Positions 9,416-18,584 of a stretch of 64,000 nucleotides of DNA are shown in pieces. Under the pieces are notes generated by a model that made no database searches, was not told the DNA's origin, and saw nothing but the letters and a program-made list of their open reading frames with translations. Source of the DNA: Paenibacillus pinisoli (GTDB lineage Bacteria > Bacillota > Bacilli > Paenibacillales > Paenibacillaceae); the NCBI RefSeq assembly GCF_003605435.1, contig NZ_QXQB01000001.1, forward strand, positions 1,488,001 through 1,552,000, given 5' to 3'. Within the stretch, counting starts at the first letter, position 1. Every line of letters begins with the position of its first letter. A program made the translations under genes and the position numbers.

Positions 9416-10297
9416 CTACTCCGTCAGAAATCGGAACATCTCCTCATGCACCGCTTCCGGCCGTTCATGATTAATGCCGTGCCCCGTCAACTCCATAATC
9501 CGGTGTGCGTATTGTCCCCGTCTGATCAAATCTGCTGCATGTTTAGTTACGACACGAAATTGGTCCCCCAGCAGAAAAAACAGCTTGTCCTTTACAGCCG
9601 CCCCCTGTGCCTCATCATACGTCTTCACCTTATGCGGGAACATCGCCCCCTGGTTATGCGACTTCATAAGCAGGACGAGATGATCCGCCAGCAGGGGATG
9701 CCGGTCGAATACATCCGATTGCGGCGCGATCAGCCTTCTGACGATGCGGTGCATGTTGCGCTCCGTAGGCGCCAGTATCTCAGGGAACATAAGCAGCAGC
9801 GTCGAGATCATGGCCTTGACCGGACTTGTCACAATCCCACCCTCCAGACACATTGTTCTCCTAATTCGCTCAGGATGCACAGTCGTATAATGATAGGCCA
9901 TGTACGCGCCGTTGGATACCCCCGACATGAACACCCGTTCATAGCCGAAATGGTCCAAAATCCCGCTCAGCCATTCCGTCTGACGGAAGGCTCCTTTGAC
10001 ATACTGCTCGTTAGGCACGCTCTTGCCTGGCCCGCCAATCGTATCGACCGCGATGCAGAAGAAGCGCTGTGACAGCTCCTTCATATTAAGCGCCCACATG
10101 ACTGCCGAGTTGTCGCCTACGCCATGCAGCAGCACGAGCGGCGGATTCGCCTTGTCCCCCGCAGTCAAGCAATGGGTAATCCCCCATCTGGATGGAACTT
10201 GATGTGACGCAGTCTCCACGCCCCACATCGCAATCAGCGCGTCATAGGATGCAAGCACCTTGCTGCGAGCCTGCTCGGATTTGAACACCTTCATCAT
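9416..10297 (-). CDS. Alpha/beta hydrolase
   Basis: A 293-residue soluble hydrolase. The oxyanion-hole motif LVLLHGVGDNSAVMW and the nucleophile elbow SGVSNGAYMAY (catalytic Ser near residue 126) are clear. A C-terminal His in ELTGHGINHERP can complete the triad. The substrate is unknown; the pattern fits small esterases or C-C bond hydrolases. Its start (10297) overlaps the stop of the TetR gene by four bases, so the two are co-translated and the hydrolase is probably controlled by that repressor. Confidence 0.87.
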   Translation of the reverse strand: MMKVFKSEQARSKVLASYDALIAMWGVETASHQVPSRWGITHCLTAGDKANPPLVLLHGVGDNSAVMWALNMKELSQRFFCIAVDTIGGPGKSVPNEQYVKGAFRQTEWLSGILDHFGYERVFMSGVSNGAYMAYHYTTVHPERIRRTMCLEGGIVTSPVKAMISTLLLMFPEILAPTERNMHRIVRRLIAPQSDVFDRHPLLADHLVLLMKSHNQGAMFPHKVKTYDEAQGAAVKDKLFFLLGDQFRVVTKHAADLIRRGQYAHRIMELTGHGINHERPEAVHEEMFRFLTE

Positions 10298-10953
10298 TCA
10301 GCCTCTTCCTTTCCTGCATAGTATCGGAGCGGCCTCCTCATAAACGCTAGAACCACATTCGCGTCCGGGAACGGAAGCTCGCTTGTTGTCTGTATGCGTG
10401 AGATGCCAAGCCCTTGGATGAACGAGAAATAGGCGATCGCCAGCATAAGCGGATCGCCCTCCGCAATCTCCCCCATCCGCTGCCCTTCGATCACCATCGG
10501 CACAAAATGCTTGAACGGCTCGCCCATCTTCGCCTTCGCGATCCGCTTCGCCTCTTCCGGGATGGCGTCCGCCGCAGCCGTCTGCAACAGATTCAGCCGC
10601 CAATGCTGCATGGCAAGGCTGTCAGGCGCAAGGAACGCCTCCGTCAGCCAAGTAATCCGCTCCATCGGGGTTCCCTCCAGGCGGGATGCGAATTCCACCG
10701 CTTTGCCCGCTCCGTCCGCAGCTTGCTCTACGATTCGGGTGAAAATCTCATCCTTGGATTTGAAGTAATTGTAGACGTAGCCCTGGCTGAAGCCCGCACT
10801 CTCGGCAATATCTTTAATTTTGGTCCCCGCAAAGCCTTTGCGCGAGAACACATCAACTGCATGCAGCATAATTTGGCGGACGCCATGCTCCTTGGCGCCT
10901 TCCTCGAAGCTGAGCTGAAAAAACTGCTGAAGCTGCTCGCTTTGAATAGACAT
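10294..10953 (-). CDS. TetR/AcrR family transcriptional regulator
   Basis: A 219-residue protein with an N-terminal TetR helix-turn-helix: MLHAVDVFSRKGFAGTKI, then DIAESAGFSQGYVYNYFKSK. The C-terminal ligand-binding half is helical. The start was placed at 10953 because AGGAG lies seven bases upstream; the frame extends further up to 11043 but would read through the operator palindrome. The downstream hydrolase overlaps by four bases. A perfect 18-bp palindrome upstream suggests autorepression of the two-gene operon. The inducer is unknown. Confidence 0.9.
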   Translation of the reverse strand: MSIQSEQLQQFFQLSFEEGAKEHGVRQIMLHAVDVFSRKGFAGTKIKDIAESAGFSQGYVYNYFKSKDEIFTRIVEQAADGAGKAVEFASRLEGTPMERITWLTEAFLAPDSLAMQHWRLNLLQTAAADAIPEEAKRIAKAKMGEPFKHFVPMVIEGQRMGEIAEGDPLMLAIAYFSFIQGLGISRIQTTSELPFPDANVVLAFMRRPLRYYAGKEEAE

Positions 10954-11028
10954 AGAGATGCTCCTCTCATCGGGTATGGATCTTAGCCACTGATGATAGA
11001 TAGAAGATAGATAGAAGATAGAGAATTG

Positions 11029-11046
11029 TGAATGAACGTTCATTCA
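11029..11046. promoter_or_regulatory. Perfect 18-bp palindrome, probable TetR operator
   Basis: The site reads TGAATGAACGTTCATTCA, identical on both strands, and lies 76 bp upstream of the TetR start. TetR-family proteins commonly bind such dyads, with repeats of TGAATGA or close variants. Its position between gene and likely promoter (an AT-rich stretch at 11047-11062) fits steric autorepression. Confidence 0.75.
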
Positions 11047-11202
11047 TATTCTACTATAATATGGATGGTGATTTCTAGAACTATTTTCCTTTCAACATCT
11101 AACACCTCTATCGGCTAGTATTTCATATGTGCCTTGATCACTTTCCACCAACAAGAATCTGGGCTGTCCCATAAGGGACGTAAAAGATACGTCATGCACC
11201 CA

Positions 11203-12212
11203 ACTCGCTCGTCTAAGCTCGCCTCACGTTGCTACTCGACTTTTTCCCCCATTTCGCTCGTCTAAGCTCGTCTCACGTTGCTATTTCGGCTTTTTCACCC
11301 ATTTCGCGCTTCTAAGCTCGCCTCACGTTGCTATTTCGGCTTTTACACCCAATTCGCTCGTCTAAGCTCGTCTCACGTTGTTATTTCGGCTTTTTCACAC
11401 CTTTCGCTCGCCTCACGTTGTTATTTCGGCTTTTTCACCCAATTCGCACGTCTAAGCTCGCCTCACGTTGCTATTTCGGCTTTTTCACACATTTCGCCCG
11501 TCTAAGCTCGCCTCACGTTGCTATTTCGGCTTTTTCACACATTTCGCCCGTCTAAGCTCGCCTCACGTTGCTATTTCGGCTTTTACACCCAATTCGCTCG
11601 TCTAAGCTCGCCTCACGTTGCTATTTCGACTTTTTCACACATTTCGCTCGTCTAAGCTCGTCTCACGTTGCTATTTCGGCTTTTTCACACATTTCGTGCT
11701 TCTAAGCTCGCCTCACGTTGCTATTTCGGCTTTTTCCCCCAATTCGCTCGTCTAAGCTCGCCTCACGTTGCTATTTCGGCTTTTTCACCCCTTTCGCTCG
11801 TCTAAGCTCGCCTCACGTTGTTATTTCGGCTTTTTCACCCAATTCGCACGTCTAAGCTCGCCTCACGTTGCTATTTCGGCTTTTTCACACATTTCGCGCT
11901 TCTAAGCTCGCCTCACGTTGTTATTTCGGCTTTTTCACCCAATTCGCACGTCTAAGCTCGCCTCACGTTGCTATTTCGGCTTTTTCACACATTTCGCGCT
12001 TCTAAGCTCGCCTCACGTTGCTATTTCGGCTTTTTCACCCATTTCGTGCTTCTAAGCTCGCCTCACGTTGCTATTTCGGCTTTCCCCCCCAATTCGCCCG
12101 TCTAAGCTCGCCTCACGTTGCTATTTCGGCTTTCCCCGCCCATTTCGCATCTAAGCACGCCTTACGCTACTATTTCAGCTTTCCCCACCCATTTCGCACG
12201 TCTAAGCACGCC
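11203..12212. repeat. 50-bp tandem repeat array, about 20 units
   Basis: The block CTATTTCGGC (or a close variant) recurs at 11231, 11281, 11331, 11381, 11421, 11471 and then every 50 bases to 12121, with a last degenerate copy at 12170. One unit is 10 bp short (between 11381 and 11421). A conserved part (TCTAAGCTCG, then CCTCACGTTG, then CTATTTCGGC) alternates with a variable 17-bp part (TTTTTCACAC to ATTTCGCTCG types). Units near both ends are the most diverged. Frames through the array give only repetitive low-complexity peptides. There is no repeat/unique-spacer alternation, so it is not CRISPR. Its function is unknown. Confidence 0.95.
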
Positions 12213-12536
12213 AACAACCATGATTAGTGTAAAAACCGCTAACTTTGTTCAGACAACGTAGGTGGGATTTTATAAATAAATATGGACTTGACCCAACTCG
12301 CGCGCTCTAAGCTCACTTTTTCGGCTTACAGCTCAGCTAGCCGCTCGAACGCACTCTCTAGCCGAGTTTCTAAGCTTGCAACTTAGCTTGCCTCACGGCT
12401 CACATTAGGCCGTCCCAAAAGGTACCGTTAGATGACGGAGAGACGCCCCTTCTTACGATTCACCGTGCGTGGCATAACTAGCACAACTAGCACCACTATC
12501 CGCTTATGGGACTTTCCCCTCCATTTCAACAAGAAA
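12213..12536. other. Degenerate flank of the 50-bp array, no gene
   Basis: No gene is seen. The stretch holds eroded repeat words (GCGCGCTCTAAGCTCAC near 12300 and CTTAGCTTGCCTCACGG near 12382). It also has GGCCGTCCCAAAAGG at 12408-12422, which resembles GGCTGTCCCATAAGG at 11162-11176 on the other side of the array. CTTATGGGAC at 12503-12512 is the exact reverse complement of 11166-11175. Confidence 0.6.
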
Positions 12537-12560
12537 GGCCGGTGTCTCATGACACCGGCC
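12537..12560 (-). terminator. Rho-independent terminator of the GH8 cluster
   Basis: GGCCGGTGTC and GACACCGGCC form a perfect 10-bp stem with a four-base loop. On the minus strand it is followed by TTTCTTGTT. It lies 16 bp after the stop of the 1983-residue surface enzyme and closes the four-gene glucanase cluster. Confidence 0.9.
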
Positions 12561-12576
12561 TCGCTTTCCGAGCGAA

Positions 12577-15500
12577 TTATTTCTTATTAAGCAGGTCGAA
12601 TACTTTCAAAATGACCTTCGCCGCTTCTGCTCTTGTTGATTTGTCATTAGCGGCAAAAATGCCGCTGCCCTTCCCTTCCATAATGCCTTGCTTCTGCATC
12701 GCATCAATCGCCCACTTCGCCCAGCTTGGCATGCTGGCATCATCGGCAAATGTGGTTTGCGCATTCCCCTGCTCCGCCGCGTTCAGCGCCCTGCCGAGCA
12801 TGACAGCCATCTCGGCGCGCGAGATGAGCGCCTTCGGACGGAAGGTGCCGTCCTCGTAGCCTCTGATAATGCCGGCCTTCACCGCAAGCTGAACGGATTC
12901 CTTGGCCCAGCCGCTGACAGCAGCTTCATCCGTCAATACTGGCGCCGCTTGCTCATTCTTAAGACCCAGCGCCTTCACAATCAAATGGGCGAACTCCTCT
13001 CTCGTCACTTGCCCATTCGGACGGAACGAACCGTCTGGATAACCCGTGATCAAGCCAAGCGCTACCGCCCGTTCAATCGTCCCCTTCGCCCAATGTCCGC
13101 CAATATCGCTCAGGACAGGCGCGGTCGGATCAACCGGATTTGCCGGACCTTCAACTCCCTCGCCCGGACCAGCTTCCTCGCCCGCTTCCTCACCCGTTTC
13201 TGAGCCCGGATCCGGATCAATACTTGCAGCAGGCGTCGCAACAAGACGCAGGTTGCTGGCCTTCGATTGATTGCCTGCGGCATCATAGGCGATAACCATA
13301 TACGCGGATTGCGTGTTCGGTTTCAGCCCTGTATCCCTGAACCTCGTATCGGTTGACGTCGCAATCTCCACGCCATCACGGTAAATTTTGTAGCCCGCTA
13401 CGCCATGATTGTCCGTGGACGGTAGCCATCTCAGCTCAATGGATGAAGATGAAATCGCTCTGGCATAATCAATCACCGCTGCCGTCGGAGCTTCGGTATC
13501 CACGAACGCTGGCGTCCACCAGTTGCCGGATACCACGATCATGCTGAGCAGACGAATGTTGTTGCCAAAGTACACGTTATCTTCCGTGGAAGGAGCCGCG
13601 TTGAAATCCCACAAGTCATTCAGCCACTTCTGATTGGATGCGTCCACCATCGCCCCTACCATGAATGGTGCCGTGAAGGTCAGATCCGACCAATCCCCAA
13701 GCACTTTCGTACCATCCAACGTGTACCCGCTCTTGATATTGGATGGCTTGCCGCCTGATGTCGCGCGAATCCAGTCCGTCATCTTGTTCAGTTGATCCTT
13801 GGCTCTTCCCTCGCCTGTAATCAGGAAGTCCGTGCCTAGGCGCCAAGGCGTCCGTGCAGAGTTGTAGTAATAATCGCCGTCATTATCAGATTCCAGAAAC
13901 ATAGGCGGAGCCGGAATGAAAGGTTCGCCATTGCGAATGACGAAGTCCGGTATCAGACCTGTCGTCTTGCTGTTCCTTTGGTACAACTCGTCCAGGATGC
14001 TGTATGTGCTGTCGATGACTCGATCCCAGCGCTTGTCGCCTGTTACCGTTCGGAAATCCTTCAAGTGCTGCAGCATCCAGTCGGATGGCCGGGTCGCGCT
14101 GCTCCACTTGCCGGAGGTCGACCAATCTCCCAGGCGCAGCGTCCAATCGGACTTGTTCACTTCGCTGTCCATAATAGCGTTGATCAGCGTTTTCGCTTCT
14201 TGAAGGTAATTGATATGGCCGTCGCTGCCCCACTGGCTATGGGCCAGCAACAAGGCATATGCGATATCCATATCCCCGTCAGTAGCCGCATTCACGCCGC
14301 TGACGCTTATGATCGCCGAGCCAGTATCACCTTGCTTCCACGCCATCAGAGCAGGATTAAGCTGACTCGGATAGGCCTTAAAGTAGCGGAACATGGCGTC
14401 AAAGTCCGCCTTTGTATCCTCATCTCCATGAGCCATCAATGCAAGGATCAGCATGCCATAGCCATGGGCCTCCGATACTGTGACCGGCATGTAAGAAATG
14501 CCGCCTTCATCGCCTGGCTCAACATCGCTGCCATCCGCATACCATACATATTTTTGCGTCTCCGCCGCAGTATACGGGTTGGTTTTCAAATATTTCGCTT
14601 TCCATTCCTGGAACAGCTTCAGCACAGTCGCGTCCATCTGCTCCTGCGTTACATGGTTCGGCTTGATGCTGCCTCCCGCATAGGCTGTATGCTGAGGGAA
14701 CGGCTTGAATGGCCCTTCTCCCTCTGCCCCGGCTAATGTCACGATGACAAGAATATTGCTCGCAAGCGATTCAATATTTTCCGGACTGAAGGCTTTTACG
14801 CTATAACGATAGCTCTCGCCTGGCGTCAGGCCCGTATCGATATAGGAAGTCGCGTTCCCCGCTACGGTTGCGATCTTGACCGAATCCCGATATACATAGT
14901 ATCCGCTGACGCCTGCATCGCCAGGCGATGCGGTCCAAGACAGATTGGCCTGAAACTCCGACACCGCCTTCCCCTTCAGTCCGGCAGGCGCGGATGGCGG
15001 CTCCAGGTTGACAGGGCCTTCGATCGTCGTGACCTCGACCGCGTCAGAGTTCATTCTTGTTCCGACGGCTTTGACAATGAAGTCGTATTTTTTAGCCGGG
15101 TTAATTCCCTTCACTTCAAGGCTGTACGACTTCTGGCCTGCTTTCACAGGAATGTACTGGCTCCAGTGCGTCATCACTTTATCGTTTTTCTCGTAGATTC
15201 GGAACCCTCTGACCGGCTCATCGCTCGCCGACGGCGAATCCCAGGTCAGCTTGGCGTTGGTGCCGTCAACCGCCACCTTTACCGATTCCGGCGCTGCAGG
15301 CTTCCCATCCGTTCTCTTAATGCCGTACTTATCGTATTCGATCAAGCCATTGCCCACAGTGCCTGTTTTCCCTTCGTCTGCAACGGCTGCTGTATACGAC
15401 TTGAAGGACAGCACCTCTTGCGTGATCGAGACATCGGTGAACATCTTTTTGGAAGGCTGATCATTCACATCCGCGAAGAAGTGGTCGTACGGGATTGGAT

Positions 15501-18500
15501 TTCCGTTTTCGTCCAGCTTCACAATCGCCTCCCAGTTCTCGTCGAACTCGTGCAAAAATTCCGCCTTCTGATAAAACTTGTTGCCTAGCGCATTCGGCAT
15601 CAGATAGATCGTTCCCTTTGGGTTGACCGCGTTGCCGTCCGAGTCGAACGTCAGCTCAGAACGCGGCACGACTTCGTTGCCGTACATCTGAAAGGAACGC
15701 ATATACATATGGTCATGCGCCTCAAACACCATATCGATGCCAAGCTCATCGAATACCGGGATCAGATGCTGGCGGTAAAATTGTACGCGGGCATCCTCGT
15801 ACTTCGCTGAATTATCGCCGGAGGCGTATGGGCTCTTATGGAAGGTGACGAATTTCCATTTCTTATCCGACTTCGCTACCGTGTTGCGCATCCAATCCAG
15901 CTGAGCCCGGAACTCGGGATCTTCCCATGCAATGCTTTTGCCATCGGAATCGAGCCCGCCCTCAAATTGCGAATTGAATACCATATACAAGGCATCGCCG
16001 TATTCGAACGAATAGACGGAGCCCTCATGCGTGCCCTCGACAACCTGCCGCGGCACATTGAAGTGATGGTAGAAGTTATTGCTGTCCGTCGTCACATCGC
16101 CGTCATAGTCGTTAACCTCATGTCCGCCAAGCACTGGCACATACGGCACCTTGAGCAGAGTATCCTCGGCAACGCTCAGCATCCACTGCCACTGCGTCTC
16201 CAGATCGCCGTTGTCTACCAGGTCTCCGGCTACGATAATGAACTTCGGATCGCCGATGAAATCTGCGGCTTTCTTGAACGTATCGGCCCAAGGCTCAAAG
16301 TTGGCCCGCGTGGATGCTTGCGAATCCGCGCCGACAATGAACCGGTAATCCTGATGCTCGGCCGCATCCGTCGTGAAGGTTCCAATCTTGCTCCAGGAGT
16401 CCGCTTCGCCGTTGCCAAGACGGAATTTGTAGGTCGTCCCAGGCTTGAGGCCGTCCGCTATAGCTTTATGGCTGTAGAATGTCGTCTTCTTGTTGGATGC
16501 GCGATCAGCCGCAATCATAAAGGTTGCTACGGTATCTTCCGTTCCTTCGAATACAAACGTGCCGTCCGCAGGGAAGCTGCCGCCGATAACCTTGCTTGCT
16601 TCAACTACCTCGGCTACGGTGCCCGTCGATGAATCCGTATACCAGGCAAATCCGATGCTGGTGCGCGGATCGCCGTTGAACGACATCGTCACAAGCTTTG
16701 GCTTATATGGTGACTCCTTCACCTGGAAGCTCCATACATAATCTTGGTTCAGCAGGACGCCGTCAGCTCCCTTAATCATCACCTTGGGAACCGTAACGGT
16801 ATATGTCTCGCCGTAAGTGAGCGCAGACGGGTTAATAACCAGCGTATCTCGCTTGGTACTGTCAACCGCAGCGGCTAAGTCCTTCTCTGCCGCCTGTCTG
16901 GAATCCTCTATGCGTACCTGACCATTCCCAGTCAGCGCAATCTCTTTGCTGAATTGCACGCGAAGAGATGACTTCGGATCGACATTAATTGCCCCATTCG
17001 CCGGTGCGGAGAGAATGGCAATCGTCGGAATGACGATTTCTCCGCCGTTCGGTTCTCCCTTGACCGCAACGCCGCTTATGTAACTGGAGCCCGATGCCCC
17101 CACTGCCGCATTGCTCGCCGTATTGGTCGGTGTCGTAGACGTGACGATCCAGCGAACATAAAGCATATCGAGATCATCCGCCTCAGCCGGCAGCGGCTGC
17201 TCGATGAGCTGAGCCGTCGCGGCATAGCTGCCATTCACAAGCTTAAGCTGCGTCTGCGGCACATCCTTCCACTCCGTACCATTCGCACTGTACTGCAATT
17301 TAAAGTCCGCAGGTCCCGATCCGGACGAGCGCTGCTTGGATGACACAGTAATGCCTTCATAACCCTTGGTCGGGAGGGCCATCATCCAATACTTCGACCC
17401 GGTTCCATTGTCCCAGCCCTGATATTGCACGCTTTTCTCCGAGGATGAATGGGTCACTGTCTCGTAGCTAGGGCCGCCAACAGCACGAAGTGTTGCTGCG
17501 CTGCTATATATGCCGTCGGTAGATTTATGGATGCCCATTTTGCCTTCCTCGGCACTAAAGCTGGCCCAGGCAGCGAGCGTCTCCGCCGTCTCATCCTTTG
17601 TCATCACAACGATTGGAGCGCTTTTGTCCGACTCGTTATGGCTGGTATCATATGCGCTAATTTCATATGAATAAGAGGTCATCGGCTTCAAGCCTGAATC
17701 CGTATACGTCGTACCGGAGGCATCCCCTACCTTCACATTGTCACGATAAATGAAGTAACCGGCTACGGCTTCATTATCTGCAGAGGCATCCCACGAAAGA
17801 GCAATTGACTGATGCGACAAGGCCGCCCCTCGCCCATTAGCCGGCACGGATGGCGGCTCTTCGTCAATGACAGCGCCATCGACAAGCGTTCCCTTGAACA
17901 CGACATCATGCAGCGTGCTGACGCCCCATTCCCCAATTGCCCCTCGCTCTGGATTAGCTACATTCGTGGACGAAATGACCCAGCGAACATAGATCTGCTC
18001 CTGATCATTCAGAAAATCAGGCAGCGGTTCATCGACCAGCTTGCACTTGTCGCTAGAGCACGTACTGGTCGGCGGCAATTCCAAATCCTTGATTTTAGTC
18101 CAATTTGCCTTATCCTTGCTTACCTCCACCGCAAAATCTTTTGGCCCGGAATTGCCCGAGCGCTGCCATGAGGACAACGTCAGATTTTCGAAATTTTTGG
18201 TCGACACGGTCGCCAGCCAATACTTGGTTCCGATCCCGTCACGCCACTCCACATAGCCTGGTTGTAACGGATCATATTTGGTTCCGCCTGTAATGGTCAT
18301 CTGTGCATCTAAGCGGTTCACACCTCCGCTTGCCGTGCGGACCGAGACGGCGTCAAGCGCCGCCCCTGACCATTCTGCTATCGTATATGTTTCATCCGCG
18401 GCAGACGCTGCATAAGCTCGATTCGGTCCGAAGCCAGCGCCGCCAATCGTTCCTGCGATCATAATGAACACCATGAGGATAGCGATTGCGCGTGATACGC

Positions 18501-18528
18501 GATTAGCGGATTCCTTGGATAGAAACAA
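12577..18528 (-). CDS. Giant S-layer protein: phosphatase-like domain fused to GH8 glycosidase
   Basis: 1983 residues in order: signal peptide (1-41, cleavage near AYAASA); discoidin-like beta-sandwich (45-215); FN3 (224-310); second related beta-sandwich (318-495); Big_5 Ig-like domain (500-610); purple-acid-phosphatase N-domain (615-715); metallophosphoesterase (727-960) with GADSQ, GDLVDNG, LGGHEVND, TFHKSPYASG and EAHDHMYMRS; two FN3 (1080-1262); GH8 (1273-1674) with VSEAHGYGM (Glu near 1352) and TDGDMDIAYAL (near 1415); FN3 (1678-1765); acidic Gly/Glu linker; three SLH domains (1804-1980). It is therefore exported and held on the cell wall through the S-layer anchor. The usual GNHE metal ligand is GGHE here. 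It is the last gene of the cluster, 56 nt after the chitosanase-like gene. GH8 acts on beta-1,4 or mixed-linked glucans or chitosan; the phosphatase substrate is unknown. Confidence 0.93.
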   Translation of the reverse strand: MFLSKESANRVSRAIAILMVFIMIAGTIGGAGFGPNRAYAASAADETYTIAEWSGAALDAVSVRTASGGVNRLDAQMTITGGTKYDPLQPGYVEWRDGIGTKYWLATVSTKNFENLTLSSWQRSGNSGPKDFAVEVSKDKANWTKIKDLELPPTSTCSSDKCKLVDEPLPDFLNDQEQIYVRWVISSTNVANPERGAIGEWGVSTLHDVVFKGTLVDGAVIDEEPPSVPANGRGAALSHQSIALSWDASADNEAVAGYFIYRDNVKVGDASGTTYTDSGLKPMTSYSYEISAYDTSHNESDKSAPIVVMTKDETAETLAAWASFSAEEGKMGIHKSTDGIYSSAATLRAVGGPSYETVTHSSSEKSVQYQGWDNGTGSKYWMMALPTKGYEGITVSSKQRSSGSGPADFKLQYSANGTEWKDVPQTQLKLVNGSYAATAQLIEQPLPAEADDLDMLYVRWIVTSTTPTNTASNAAVGASGSSYISGVAVKGEPNGGEIVIPTIAILSAPANGAINVDPKSSLRVQFSKEIALTGNGQVRIEDSRQAAEKDLAAAVDSTKRDTLVINPSALTYGETYTVTVPKVMIKGADGVLLNQDYVWSFQVKESPYKPKLVTMSFNGDPRTSIGFAWYTDSSTGTVAEVVEASKVIGGSFPADGTFVFEGTEDTVATFMIAADRASNKKTTFYSHKAIADGLKPGTTYKFRLGNGEADSWSKIGTFTTDAAEHQDYRFIVGADSQASTRANFEPWADTFKKAADFIGDPKFIIVAGDLVDNGDLETQWQWMLSVAEDTLLKVPYVPVLGGHEVNDYDGDVTTDSNNFYHHFNVPRQVVEGTHEGSVYSFEYGDALYMVFNSQFEGGLDSDGKSIAWEDPEFRAQLDWMRNTVAKSDKKWKFVTFHKSPYASGDNSAKYEDARVQFYRQHLIPVFDELGIDMVFEAHDHMYMRSFQMYGNEVVPRSELTFDSDGNAVNPKGTIYLMPNALGNKFYQKAEFLHEFDENWEAIVKLDENGNPIPYDHFFADVNDQPSKKMFTDVSITQEVLSFKSYTAAVADEGKTGTVGNGLIEYDKYGIKRTDGKPAAPESVKVAVDGTNAKLTWDSPSASDEPVRGFRIYEKNDKVMTHWSQYIPVKAGQKSYSLEVKGINPAKKYDFIVKAVGTRMNSDAVEVTTIEGPVNLEPPSAPAGLKGKAVSEFQANLSWTASPGDAGVSGYYVYRDSVKIATVAGNATSYIDTGLTPGESYRYSVKAFSPENIESLASNILVIVTLAGAEGEGPFKPFPQHTAYAGGSIKPNHVTQEQMDATVLKLFQEWKAKYLKTNPYTAAETQKYVWYADGSDVEPGDEGGISYMPVTVSEAHGYGMLILALMAHGDEDTKADFDAMFRYFKAYPSQLNPALMAWKQGDTGSAIISVSGVNAATDGDMDIAYALLLAHSQWGSDGHINYLQEAKTLINAIMDSEVNKSDWTLRLGDWSTSGKWSSATRPSDWMLQHLKDFRTVTGDKRWDRVIDSTYSILDELYQRNSKTTGLIPDFVIRNGEPFIPAPPMFLESDNDGDYYYNSARTPWRLGTDFLITGEGRAKDQLNKMTDWIRATSGGKPSNIKSGYTLDGTKVLGDWSDLTFTAPFMVGAMVDASNQKWLNDLWDFNAAPSTEDNVYFGNNIRLLSMIVVSGNWWTPAFVDTEAPTAAVIDYARAISSSSIELRWLPSTDNHGVAGYKIYRDGVEIATSTDTRFRDTGLKPNTQSAYMVIAYDAAGNQSKASNLRLVATPAASIDPDPGSETGEEAGEEAGPGEGVEGPANPVDPTAPVLSDIGGHWAKGTIERAVALGLITGYPDGSFRPNGQVTREEFAHLIVKALGLKNEQAAPVLTDEAAVSGWAKESVQLAVKAGIIRGYEDGTFRPKALISRAEMAVMLGRALNAAEQGNAQTTFADDASMPSWAKWAIDAMQKQGIMEGKGSGIFAANDKSTRAEAAKVILKVFDLLNKK

Positions 18529-18584
18529 TATGATTCCTCCCCACCTAATGACGTTGAATTGCTGTCAGGCGCGATCCCGGCTCA

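Noticed and set aside
11203..12212. CRISPR array at the 50-bp repeats
   Set aside because: The whole unit repeats, including the variable part; there are no unique spacers and no cas genes in the window.
15838..16632. Plus-strand open frame of 264 codons inside the phosphatase-GH8 gene
   Set aside because: Antisense shadow; the minus-strand reading carries all metallophosphoesterase motifs.
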